Shown in pieces: positions 7,201 to 13,830 of a stretch of 16,732 bases of DNA; the stretch's first letter is position 1, and each line of letters starts with the position of its first letter. The translations under genes and the position numbers were made by a program. The DNA is taken from contig JAWLGN010000104.1 of assembly GCA_041685075.1 (NCBI GenBank), positions 1 to 16,732 on the forward strand, read 5' to 3'. The stretch is from JAMCRM01 sp041685075. GTDB taxonomy: Bacteria; Acidobacteriota; Terriglobia; Bryobacterales; Bryobacteraceae. The notes under the pieces were generated by a model, which made no database searches, had not been told where the DNA came from, and saw only the letters and a list, made by a program, of their open reading frames with translations.

Positions 7201-7720
7201 CCACCGCCTCAGCGGCAGTTTCATCTATGAGCTGCCGTTCGGCAAGGGCCGCTCGCTGTTCGGCTCGGCTCCCGGGGTGGTCAACACCCTCATCGGCGGA
7301 TGGCAGGTGCAGGGCATCTACGTGCGGCAGTCCGGCCAGGCGCTGGGCTTCGACAATGCGCTGATGTACAGCGGCGACATTGCCCTTCCGGCGAGCGAGC
7401 GCACCATCGACCGCTGGTTCAACACCTCCGCCTTCGAGCGCAACACCAACCGGCAATTGGTGAGCAATGTGCGGGTGGCGGCGGCACGTTACGCGGGAGT
7501 CCGCGGGCCCAGCATGAACAACTGGGATCTGTCGGTCATCAAGAACACGCGCATCCGGGAGAGGTTCAACTTCCAGATCCGCGGCGAGTTCCTGAACGCC
7601 ACCAACACGCCGTTCTTCAACAACCCGAACACCAGCCCCACCAACACCGCCTTCGGCACCATTACCGCCCAGCAGGGATACGCGCGCCGCATCCAGCTTG
7701 GGGCGAAGTTCATCTACTAA
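4259..7720 (+). CDS. Oar-like TonB-dependent receptor with carboxypeptidase-regulatory-like N-terminus
   Basis: A 1153-aa outer-membrane protein. A Sec signal peptide (MPIRSFVCVFAVTLLTAPAVWS, about residues 1-22) is followed by a carboxypeptidase-regulatory-like beta-sandwich (about 26-110, with GTIRGRITDQ and GVYQAPYLPLGQYTITAEAPGF). Next come a TonB-box-like TETVTVTA segment, a plug region to about residue 240, and a long beta-barrel ending RRIQLGAKFIY with the aromatic last residue typical of outer-membrane barrels. The receptor should import a large substrate, often an oligosaccharide or other polymer fragment, using TonB energy. The start at 4259 is fixed by the signal peptide and AAGAAGG; the in-frame start 52 codons upstream would bury the signal. 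No SusD-like partner is adjacent, which is usual for acidobacterial members. The gene overlaps the minus-strand gene at its 3' end by 11 nt. Confidence 0.92.
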   Translation: MPIRSFVCVFAVTLLTAPAVWSQEARGTIRGRITDQQEAAVAGATVQVTNVATGVVLTLKSNEQGVYQAPYLPLGQYTITAEAPGFKRAVRENVELRVNDRIEINLTMEVGAVTETVTVTAAPPLLETSSSATGQVVDARRVADLPIAHGEPYALMAATTGAAFTGNPALDRPFEPSHVANYAMGGARGLRNELTLDGAPAGASTANPREVSASYVPPVDILAEMRVSQTAIDASVGQTEGGSVALSLKSGTNEFHGTAYFTKLAPSLNANLFFANRAGEAIVDFDYNRWGTSATGPVRLPGIYDGRNRTFYMYGYEGIRETRPRGTVTTVPTPAQKTGDLSNLLALGGQYQIYDPYSRRREGSRYRVDPIPGNIIPSTRISPIAKNMLAFVADPNVPGTADGGNNLSLPNLPEVADYYTHTWRLDHNFTERWRTFGRVSWYNRESTYTDTFNSIATGQWFWFHSLNAAFDHVYTISPTTVMNLRYGYNRFIRHQDRLKTVGFDLTTLGFPQAYNDAIPESIRRFPNFDVDGYFNTNGSVSWRPQDTHHYGLAFDHVRSSHALKFGADYRLYFKNENSPNVNSTGRIRFQTNYTRGPLDNSPAAPRGQGLAALLLGQPTGGQVDRLVDFAENNTMWAFYVQDDWKVTRKLMLTLALRYELESPLRERWDRSVRGFDPNAPLEIAAAAEAAYAMNPTPEVPVSQFKVAGGLTFAGVGGQPRGLWNRDTNNLMPRIGLAYNVTPNTVIRASYGMFYTSQGLRRGDVITHGFSTNTQLVPTLDGVTFIATLANPFPDGIAVPQGAALGPATFLGQNITFFNSDLATPYNQRWQFGIQRELPGRTVVQATYAGSRGVAIEINRNLRGTPLEFLSTSPVRDNERNAYLTANIPNPFAGLLPGTGRNGNNIGRQGLFAPFPQFGDVTTTTNQGYSTYHSLALEVDRRFYKGFTVQVGYTWSKFMEAVSYLNAADPMPHYVISEQDRPHRLSGSFIYELPFGKGRSLFGSAPGVVNTLIGGWQVQGIYVRQSGQALGFDNALMYSGDIALPASERTIDRWFNTSAFERNTNRQLVSNVRVAAARYAGVRGPSMNNWDLSVIKNTRIRERFNFQIRGEFLNATNTPFFNNPNTSPTNTAFGTITAQQGYARRIQLGAKFIY

Positions 7721-8714
7721 TCGAACGACCGCTGCGGGGCCCGGCCAACCCGGGCCCCGCGGCCTCAGCGCGGCCGGCGAGCCAGCTCCGCACTTCGCTC
7801 AACACATCGGCGCGGCCCTTCCAGGGCTTGTACACCACCCGCATGTCGAGCCCGTATTCACTCCCCACCTTGGGATCCGGGATCACCAGTTGGAAATCCC
7901 AGGCCGGGTTGGTGTCGTCTCCTGAAGCGCTGCGCCCACCCCCGTTCGGAGAGTGCGCGAAGCGCAGATAGGGATTCGGCTTGAAGATGTAGATCAAGAC
8001 CATGTCACGGAAGCGCCCGCAAAAGAACGGCTGGCTGTAGCGCAGCGGCGACATGTTGCGGAACAACGAAGCGGGGTCGTCGCCCATGGCCAGCTCCCGC
8101 GTATCTCCCTCTGGCCTCACGGTGCTGTCGCGGCCGTGCTCCTGCGTCAGGAACTGAATCCACTGCGGCTTCTCCAGGGTCGAGTTCCTGCCCAGCATGT
8201 AGAGACTCTTATCCAGCGGCCCGTTGATGTAAGAGGCCCAGAAGATGCCCAGAAACCCGCCTTCGAAACCACCCTTGCGCGGCGTGGCCCGATAGGTGAC
8301 GTCCACGTAATACGGCTCCTTGAGTTCGAACTCCGTGCGGCTCTCCACGCCATAGACCGGGGTGGCCGCCTGCACGAGCGCCGCCTTGGTGGCCGAAAGT
8401 TTCCGAAACTCCATCGGCGCGTGGCGCGGCTCGAAGAAGACGCGCACGTCACGCGACCGCGGTCGCGCATCGAAGTAGTGCTCCAGGTTCACTCCCGCGA
8501 ACTGCGGCACAAAGACCGACTCCGCTTCCTCGGGCGCCGTCATCCGGAAGATGCCGTTATAGCCCGGCCGGTGATCGCCCGCGCCTTCGTTGTTGCCGAT
8601 CACGCAGACCAGCCGCGATACGCGGAAGGCATCGTATGCTCCCGGTCTGCTCTCCTGCGCCTGGAGGCAGGACGCCAGAATCACTCCGCTCAAGACATAC
8701 GCCGGCTGCTTCAT
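7710..8714 (-). CDS. Exported protein of unknown function
   Basis: A 334-aa protein I cannot assign to a characterised family. The chosen start at 8714 gives an export signal, MKQPAYVLSGVILASCLQAQ. LASC fits a lipobox with lipidated C16, although signal peptidase I cleavage near LQAQ is also possible. The body is rich in aromatic and beta-type sequence (CVIGNNEGAGDHRPGYNG, GGFLGIFWASYINGP, NPAWDFQLVIPDP) and suggests a globular beta-sandwich-like domain; no catalytic motif is recognised. I have a weak recollection of similar uncharacterised proteins in Planctomycetes and other soil bacteria. A frame extension to 8768 exists but would bury the signal. The C-terminal tail (AGPGLAGPRSGRSISR) is encoded across a strong hairpin and overlaps the receptor gene by 11 nt, so the true end of the folded protein is probably earlier. 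Confidence 0.75.
   Translation of the reverse strand: MKQPAYVLSGVILASCLQAQESRPGAYDAFRVSRLVCVIGNNEGAGDHRPGYNGIFRMTAPEEAESVFVPQFAGVNLEHYFDARPRSRDVRVFFEPRHAPMEFRKLSATKAALVQAATPVYGVESRTEFELKEPYYVDVTYRATPRKGGFEGGFLGIFWASYINGPLDKSLYMLGRNSTLEKPQWIQFLTQEHGRDSTVRPEGDTRELAMGDDPASLFRNMSPLRYSQPFFCGRFRDMVLIYIFKPNPYLRFAHSPNGGGRSASGDDTNPAWDFQLVIPDPKVGSEYGLDMRVVYKPWKGRADVLSEVRSWLAGRAEAAGPGLAGPRSGRSISR
7734..7760. terminator. Perfect 11-bp stem-loop after the receptor gene
   Basis: GCGGGGCCCGG (7734-7744) and CCGGGCCCCGC (7750-7760) form an uninterrupted 11-bp GC stem with a 5-nt loop, 13 nt after the receptor stop codon. No T-run follows on either strand. It lies inside the last codons of the converging minus-strand gene, so it may serve as a bidirectional 3' end or a barrier to read-through. 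Confidence 0.6.
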
Positions 8715-8752
8715 ACCGCACGAATGTACCACTGCCGCGCCCGGCCGCCCAA
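8712..8752 (-). promoter_or_regulatory. Candidate near-leaderless promoter of the unknown exported gene
   Basis: On the minus strand TTGGGC (8752-8747) and TACATT (8728-8723) are separated by 18 nt. The ATG (8714-8712) begins 8 nt after the -10-like box, and no Shine-Dalgarno sequence is present. The -35 match is poor (3 of 6). The 110-nt region 8715-8824 also serves the divergent yggX gene. Confidence 0.3.
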
Positions 8753-8824
8753 ATGCGAGGTCGAACATCCGCGGCGGCTCGGTTTTCGCGGCCCCGTAGT
8801 ATGCTGGGACGAGGAGAACGCTAC

Positions 8825-9121
8825 ATGAGTGCTGCCGATAAGCCCGGCGCGCGGACGGTCTTCTGCGTGAAGTTCCAGCGCGAGATGCCGGGGCTCGACG
8901 AAGTGCCTTTCGATGGCCATCCTCTGGGCCAGAAAATATATGAAAACGTATCCAAAGAAGCCTGGCAGATGTGGGTCGAGCGCATGAAGATGATCATGAA
9001 CGAATACCGGCTCAACCTGGCTAACCCGGAGGCGCAGCAATTCCTCCTGGAGCAGATGGACCAGTTTTTCTTCGGAGAAGGCGCGGCTCTGCCGCCGGAC
9101 TACGTCCCCCCACGCCAGTAA
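8825..9121 (+). CDS. yggX: YggX-type Fe(II)-trafficking / oxidative damage protection protein
   Basis: A 98-aa cytoplasmic protein that aligns through nearly its whole length with the E. coli YggX family (about 90 aa). TVFCVKFQRE contains the conserved N-terminal cysteine (C14 here). It is followed by PLGQKIYENVSKEAWQMW (33-50), MIMNEYRLNL (57-66), and a C-terminal segment with LLEQMDQFFFGEG (74-86). Family members help keep the labile iron pool usable and protect Fe-S enzymes from oxidants. An AGGAG at 8812-8816, 8 nt before the ATG, decides the start; the frame opens further upstream but without support. TAGTAT (8797-8802) is a possible -10. The hydrolase gene follows after 4 nt, so they are probably cotranscribed, although a functional link is not obvious. 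Confidence 0.93.
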   Translation: MSAADKPGARTVFCVKFQREMPGLDEVPFDGHPLGQKIYENVSKEAWQMWVERMKMIMNEYRLNLANPEAQQFLLEQMDQFFFGEGAALPPDYVPPRQ

Positions 9122-9125
9122 AGCA

Positions 9126-10445
9126 ATGAGGCTGAGGATCGCCGCCCTGGTTCTGGCGCTCAGCGCGCCGGCCGCGGCCGCCGCATGGAAAGCGGGGACC
9201 GCCAGGGTGGCGATCACGCCATCCGAACCCATCTGGATGGCCGGATTCGGTTTCCGCAACCGGCCCTCGGAAGGCGTCCGGCAGTCGCTCTACGCCAAGG
9301 CCCTGGCGCTGGACGACGGCAGCGGCAAGCCCGCCGTGCTGGTTACCCTCGACCTGGTGGCCATCGAGCGCGAGATGGCCGAAGCCATTGCCGCCCGTCT
9401 GCGCGAGCGCCATGGCCTCACGCGCGACCGCCTGCTGCTGAATGTCTCCCACACCCACAGCGGTCCCGTCGCCGGCCTGGTGCTCATGCCGCTTTACGAG
9501 TTGACGCCCGAACAGCGCGATGTCATCCGCCGGTATACGGCCAGCCTGATTGATAGCGTGGTGAATGCAGCCGGCGCAGCCATTGCGGATCTTGCGCCCG
9601 CTACGCTCGAATTCGGCCAGGGGTTGGCGGGCATCGCGGTGAACCGGCGGCGCGTGGCGCGGCGGTCGCTTCCCGGTCCCGTGGACCACGACCTGCCGGT
9701 CCTCCGGGTGCGTGACGCCGCGGGCAAGGTGCGGGCCATCGTCGCGGGCTATGCCTGCCACGCCACCGTCCTCAACGACTACCTTCTCAACGGCGACTGG
9801 CCCGGCTACGCGCAGGAGGAGATCGAAGCAGCCTACCCCGGCGCCACGGCTCTTTTCGTGCAGGGCTGCGGCGCCGATGCCAACCCGCTGCCGCGCGGCA
9901 GCGTGGAAGCCGCCCGTCGTTACGGCAGCATCCTCGCCGCCGGCGTGGCGCAGGTGCTCGCGTCGAAGATGAAGCCGCTCGACGCTCCCCTTCGTACCGC
10001 GTTTGAAACCGTGGACGTGCCCTTCGAGCGGCCGCCCTCCCGCGAGGAACTGCGCGCGCGCCTGGACGACAAGAACGTCTACCAGCGCCGCTGGGCCGCC
10101 CGCCTGCTCGAAACCATCGAGAAGGAGGGCACGCTGCCGGAGGCTTATCCTTACCCGGTGCAGGTCTGGAACTTCGGCTCCGGACTGAAGCTCATTGCCC
10201 TTGCCGGCGAGGTCGTGGCGGACTACTCGCTCCGCATCAAGGCGCGCCACGGCTGGGACGATACCTGGGTGGCCGGCTACTCCAACGACATCCTCGCTTA
10301 TATCCCCTCCCGCCGCGTGCGCCTCGAAGGCGGCTACGAAGGCGGCGAAGCCACCATCTACTTCGGCCGCCCCGCGCCTTTCACCCCCGCCATCGAGGAC
10401 ATCATCATCCGCAAAGTGGATGAACTGGTAGCACGCAGCCGCTAG
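9126..10445 (+). CDS. Secreted neutral/alkaline ceramidase-like hydrolase
   Basis: A 439-aa protein with a signal peptide (MRLRIAALVLALSAPAAAAA, residues 1-20) and the N-terminal catalytic fold of neutral/alkaline ceramidases (TARVAITPSEPIWMAGFGFR at the start of the mature chain). Probable zinc ligands are in HTHSGP (H109, H111) and CHAT (H212). GEVV (E362) and GYSNDILAYIPS (Y385 or Y392) fit the Glu and Tyr ligands of the Pseudomonas enzyme. FVQGCGADANP (244-254) is another conserved block. It is much shorter than true ceramidases (about 640-670 aa) and lacks their C-terminal immunoglobulin-like domain. A ceramide substrate is therefore uncertain; other N-acyl amides or esters are possible. 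The start has only a weak ribosome-binding site and lies 4 nt after yggX, so translation is probably coupled. Confidence 0.85.
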   Translation: MRLRIAALVLALSAPAAAAAWKAGTARVAITPSEPIWMAGFGFRNRPSEGVRQSLYAKALALDDGSGKPAVLVTLDLVAIEREMAEAIAARLRERHGLTRDRLLLNVSHTHSGPVAGLVLMPLYELTPEQRDVIRRYTASLIDSVVNAAGAAIADLAPATLEFGQGLAGIAVNRRRVARRSLPGPVDHDLPVLRVRDAAGKVRAIVAGYACHATVLNDYLLNGDWPGYAQEEIEAAYPGATALFVQGCGADANPLPRGSVEAARRYGSILAAGVAQVLASKMKPLDAPLRTAFETVDVPFERPPSREELRARLDDKNVYQRRWAARLLETIEKEGTLPEAYPYPVQVWNFGSGLKLIALAGEVVADYSLRIKARHGWDDTWVAGYSNDILAYIPSRRVRLEGGYEGGEATIYFGRPAPFTPAIEDIIIRKVDELVARSR

Positions 10446-10526
10446 CGCCCTGGCTCCGCGCCCGCGTTGACCAATCTTTACAGGGTCGCGCGCGCAACTT
10501 TCGTCTATACATATGGAGCCGACAAT
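10446..10526 (+). promoter_or_regulatory. Upstream region of the efflux operon
   Basis: This 81-nt gap probably holds the operon promoter. It contains TTGACC (10467-10472), TTTACA (10477-10482) and a -10-like TATACA (10506-10511), but none are spaced 16-18 nt apart, so no promoter can be fixed. GGAG at 10515-10518 is the ribosome-binding site for the adaptor, 8 nt before its ATG. Confidence 0.3.
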
Positions 10527-11861
10527 ATGCCCGACCGTCATCCAGTTGAAGAATCGCGGCGCGGCCGCATCCTGAAGTTCAGTGCGCTGGCGGCCGTCGT
10601 TGCCGCCGCGCTGGTGGGCTGGCGGCTGTTCGGACGCAGCGAAACCATCACCTACACGCAGGCGCGCGTGGAACGCGGCGACGTCGTGAAGACCATCAGC
10701 GCCACCGGAAAGCTGCAGGCCGTCGTGACCGTGCAGGTGGGCAGCCAGGTCTCCGGCCGGATTGCGGAACTCTATGCCGACTTCAACAGCCGAGTGAAGA
10801 AAGGGCAGATTATCGCCAAACTGGATCCCTCGCTGCTCCAGGCGCAGCTCGACCAGGCGCGCGCCAACTTGGCCAACGCGCAGGCGCGTCTGGAGACCGC
10901 CGAGAACGCGGTAACCAACGCCGTGGCCAACGTGGCTGCGGCCGAGGCCAACCGCGACCGTGCTCTGGCCGCCCGCCGCGACGCCGAACTGGCCCTGGCG
11001 CCGCTCCAGGAAGTCGTTTCCACCGGAGCCGTTTCCCGGCGCGAGGTGGAGGCCGCCCAGGCCGCCCTCGCCCAGGCCGACGCCCAGCTCCAGCAGGCCT
11101 CCGCGCAGGTGGACCAGGCCAAGGCGCAACTGCTTTCCGCCCGCTCCCAGGTCAACGAAAGCCGCGCCCAGGTGCGCCAGAACCAGGCCGCCGTGGAACT
11201 GGCCACCGCCAACCTGGGCTACAGCATCATTCGCGCCCCCATCGACGGCGTGGTCATCGCCCGCGACGTGGACGTCGGGCAGACCGTGGCCGCCAGCCTG
11301 CAGGCCCCCACCCTCTTCCTGATCGCCAACGACCTGACCCGCATGCAGGTGCTTGCCGATATCGACGAAGCCGACGTCGGCCAGCTCGTCGAGGGTACCC
11401 GCGTCAGCTTCACGGTGGATGCCTACCCGGACGATGTCTTCGAAGGCGCCGTCTCCCAGGTGCGGCTCAATCCCCAGACCGTGCAGAACGTGGTCACCTA
11501 TACCGCCGTCATCGACGTGCACAACCCCGAGCTGAAGCTCAAGCCCGGCATGACCGCCAACGTCACCGCCACGGTGGCCCAGAGCCGTAACGTGCTGCGG
11601 GTGCCCAACGCCGCGCTGCGCTTTCGCCCGGCGGGCGTGGCGGCGCCGCGCGGCACGGTGGTCTGGAAGATCGGGGAGAAGGGCGAGTTGCACCCCGTGC
11701 CCGTCAACCTGGGAATCACCGACGGCACCCACACCGCGCTCCTCTCCGGCGACCTGCGCCCCGGCGACGCCCTGGCCACCGGCCAAACCGGCGCCGGCGC
11801 GGCGCAGCAACCCGGCAGGAATCCCATGATGCCCTTCGGCGGGCGCGGAGGCCGGCGATGA
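10527..11861 (+). CDS. Periplasmic adaptor of a MacA/HlyD-type efflux system
   Basis: A 444-aa membrane-fusion protein that would link the inner-membrane ABC transporter to the outer-membrane channel. It has one N-terminal membrane anchor (about residues 16-36) and split biotinyl/lipoyl halves (VTVQVGSQVSGRIAEL... at 68-100 and ANLGYSIIRAPIDGVV... at 228-262). Between them lies a long Ala/Gln-rich coiled-coil hairpin (about 101-227), followed by beta-barrel and membrane-proximal domains and a Gly/Arg-rich tail (FGGRGGRR). The start is set at 10527 by GGAG (10515-10518); a TTG start at 10467 would only add a 20-residue extension with no ribosome-binding site. The stop overlaps the ATPase start in ATGA. 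Context makes it MacA-like; the exported compound is unknown. Confidence 0.92.
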   Translation: MPDRHPVEESRRGRILKFSALAAVVAAALVGWRLFGRSETITYTQARVERGDVVKTISATGKLQAVVTVQVGSQVSGRIAELYADFNSRVKKGQIIAKLDPSLLQAQLDQARANLANAQARLETAENAVTNAVANVAAAEANRDRALAARRDAELALAPLQEVVSTGAVSRREVEAAQAALAQADAQLQQASAQVDQAKAQLLSARSQVNESRAQVRQNQAAVELATANLGYSIIRAPIDGVVIARDVDVGQTVAASLQAPTLFLIANDLTRMQVLADIDEADVGQLVEGTRVSFTVDAYPDDVFEGAVSQVRLNPQTVQNVVTYTAVIDVHNPELKLKPGMTANVTATVAQSRNVLRVPNAALRFRPAGVAAPRGTVVWKIGEKGELHPVPVNLGITDGTHTALLSGDLRPGDALATGQTGAGAAQQPGRNPMMPFGGRGGRR

Positions 11862-12616
11862 ACCCCGTCATCGAAATTCGCAACGTCTTCAAAACGTATA
11901 CCGGCGGCGGCGAACCCGTACACGCGCTGCGCGATGTCTCCCTGACCGTCGGAGGAGGCGAGTTTGTCGCGATCATGGGGGCCTCCGGTTCCGGCAAGTC
12001 CACCCTCATGAATACGCTGGGCTGCCTGGACCGCCCCACCCGCGGGGAGTACCTGCTCGACGGAACCGAGGTGACGCGCCTTTCCGCCGACCGCCGCGCC
12101 GATATTCGCAACCGCAAAATCGGCTTCGTCTTCCAGGGGTTCAATCTCCTGTCGCGCACCAGCGCGATTGAGAACGTGGAGCTGCCGCTGCTGTACACCG
12201 ATGTTCCGGAACGCGAGGCGCTCCGCCGCAGCCGCGAGGCGCTCGGCATGGTGGGGCTGGCGGCCCGCGAGCACCATCACCCCAACCAGCTCTCCGGCGG
12301 GCAGCAGCAGCGTGTGGCCATCGCCCGCGCGCTGGTGAACCATCCCTCGCTGCTGCTGGCCGACGAGCCGACCGGCAACCTGGATACCCGCACCTCCATC
12401 GAGATCATGAACCTGTTCCAGGAGCTGAACCGCGAGCGCGGCATCACCATCGTGCTGGTCACCCACGAGCCCGATATCGCGGCTTACGCGAAACGCATCA
12501 TCGTCATGCGCGACGGCCGCATCGTGCGCGACCAGCCGGTCGAAAACCGGCGCAGCGCGGCCGAGGAACTGGCCGCCGCCCCGCCGCCGGAAGAGGAAGT
12601 GGAGGAGGTGGCATGA
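11858..12616 (+). CDS. ABC transporter ATPase (MacB/LolD-type)
   Basis: A 252-aa nucleotide-binding subunit with all motifs intact: Walker A GASGSGKST (41-49), Q-loop Q93 (FVFQGFNLL), signature LSGGQQQR (145-152), Walker B LLLADE with D169 and E170, and the switch histidine H203 (VTHEPD). It belongs to the MacB/LolD/FtsE group that drives conformational change rather than classical membrane transport. In E. coli MacB the ATPase is fused to the permease; here it is a separate gene. A proline- and glutamate-rich tail (about 236-252) is unusual but may be a linker remnant. It starts in an ATGA overlap with the adaptor and ends in an ATGA overlap with the permease, so the three should be translated in fixed ratio. 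Confidence 0.95.
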   Translation: MNPVIEIRNVFKTYTGGGEPVHALRDVSLTVGGGEFVAIMGASGSGKSTLMNTLGCLDRPTRGEYLLDGTEVTRLSADRRADIRNRKIGFVFQGFNLLSRTSAIENVELPLLYTDVPEREALRRSREALGMVGLAAREHHHPNQLSGGQQQRVAIARALVNHPSLLLADEPTGNLDTRTSIEIMNLFQELNRERGITIVLVTHEPDIAAYAKRIIVMRDGRIVRDQPVENRRSAAEELAAAPPPEEEVEEVA

Positions 12617-13830
12617 AACTCGCGCCCATTATCCGGATCGCGTTGCGCGCCCTGGTGCGCAACAAGGCGCGCTCGTTCCTCACCGCCCTGGGCATCATCA
12701 TCGGGGTGGGTTCGGTTATCGCCATGGTGAGCCTGGGGCAGGGAGCGCAGCAGCAGGTGGAGCAGCAGATCGCCTCCATGGGAACCAACATGCTCATCGT
12801 CTCCTCCGGCGGGCAGCGTAGCGGCGGGCTGCGCGGCGCCATGGGCACCGGCACCGCCCTCACCCCGGAAGACATCCAGGCCATCGCCCGGGAAGCCCCC
12901 GCGGTCGAGGCCGTCAGCCCCAGCGTGAACGCCTCCGTCACGGTGGTCTACGGCAACCAGAACTGGACCACCCGCGCGGAAGGCGTCAGCGAAAGCTATC
13001 CCGCCATTCGCAACTGGACCGTGGCCTCCGGCACCTTCTTCACCCCCATGGACGTGCGCGCCTCCGCGCGCGTGGCCGTCATCGGCCGCACCGTGGCGAA
13101 CCAGCTCTTCGCCGGTGAAGATCCCGTGGGCCGCATGATCCGGGTGCGCAACCTGCCCTTCCGCGTCATCGGGGTGCTCGATTCCAAGGGCCAGAGCGGC
13201 TTCGGCCAGGACCAGGACGACATCCTCTTCGTCCCCTACACCACCGCCATGAAGAAGCTGCTCTCCATCACCTACGTGCCCAGCGCCTTCATCTCCGCCG
13301 TGAGTTCCGAGGCCACCTTCGCCGCCCAGGACCAGATCGAGCAACTGCTGCGCCAGCGCCATGGCATCCGCCCGGGCCAGGAGGACGACTTCCGCGTCCG
13401 CAACCTCACCGACATCGCCGAGACCGCCGCCCAGACCACCGGCGTGATGACCCTGTTGCTGGGCAGCATCGCCGGCGTCTCGCTCATCGTGGGCGGCATA
13501 GGGATCATGAACATCATGCTGGTTTCGGTCACCGAGCGCACGCGCGAAATCGGCATCCGCATGGCCGTGGGCGCGCGGTCCCGGCACGTGAAGATGCAGT
13601 TCCTGATCGAATCGGTCGTGTTGGGCCTGGCGGGCGGGCTGGCCGGCATCGCCGCCGGCGTGGGGGTGTCGTTCGTCCTCTCCCAGGTCTTCGGCTGGCC
13701 GCAGTTGCTGTCGCCGGCCGCGATCCTCGCCTCGGTGATCTTCTCCGTCGCGGTGGGGGTTTTCTTCGGCTACTACCCGGCCCACAAGGCCGCATCTTTG
13801 GATCCTATCGAGGCGCTTCGCTATGAATAG
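12613..13830 (+). CDS. MacB/FtsX-type ABC transporter permease
   Basis: A 405-aa inner-membrane protein with the four-helix layout of the MacB family. TM1 is at about 22-42 (LTALGIIIGVGSVIAMVSLG), then comes a large periplasmic domain (about 45-273), and TM2-TM4 lie near 279-304, 331-355 and 367-386. The hallmark cytoplasmic loop SVTERTREIGIRMAVGAR (305-322) and the C-terminal YPAHKAASLDPIEALRYE are typical of this class. It would use ATP hydrolysis in the neighbouring subunit to drive mechanotransmission across the periplasm through the adaptor. The start is fixed by the ATGA overlap with the ATPase. The last eight bases overlap the outer-membrane factor gene. Confidence 0.95.
   Translation: MKLAPIIRIALRALVRNKARSFLTALGIIIGVGSVIAMVSLGQGAQQQVEQQIASMGTNMLIVSSGGQRSGGLRGAMGTGTALTPEDIQAIAREAPAVEAVSPSVNASVTVVYGNQNWTTRAEGVSESYPAIRNWTVASGTFFTPMDVRASARVAVIGRTVANQLFAGEDPVGRMIRVRNLPFRVIGVLDSKGQSGFGQDQDDILFVPYTTAMKKLLSITYVPSAFISAVSSEATFAAQDQIEQLLRQRHGIRPGQEDDFRVRNLTDIAETAAQTTGVMTLLLGSIAGVSLIVGGIGIMNIMLVSVTERTREIGIRMAVGARSRHVKMQFLIESVVLGLAGGLAGIAAGVGVSFVLSQVFGWPQLLSPAAILASVIFSVAVGVFFGYYPAHKAASLDPIEALRYE

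Noticed and set aside
10467..10526. TTG start extending the efflux adaptor by 20 codons
   Set aside because: There is no ribosome-binding site for it, whereas GGAG stands 8 nt before the ATG at 10527. The TTG is more plausibly part of a promoter-like TTGACC.
9021..11810. 929-codon open frame on the minus strand
   Set aside because: It is antisense to yggX, the ceramidase-like gene and the efflux adaptor, and its Gly/His/Val-rich translation mirrors their codon usage. No start signal or domain is visible.
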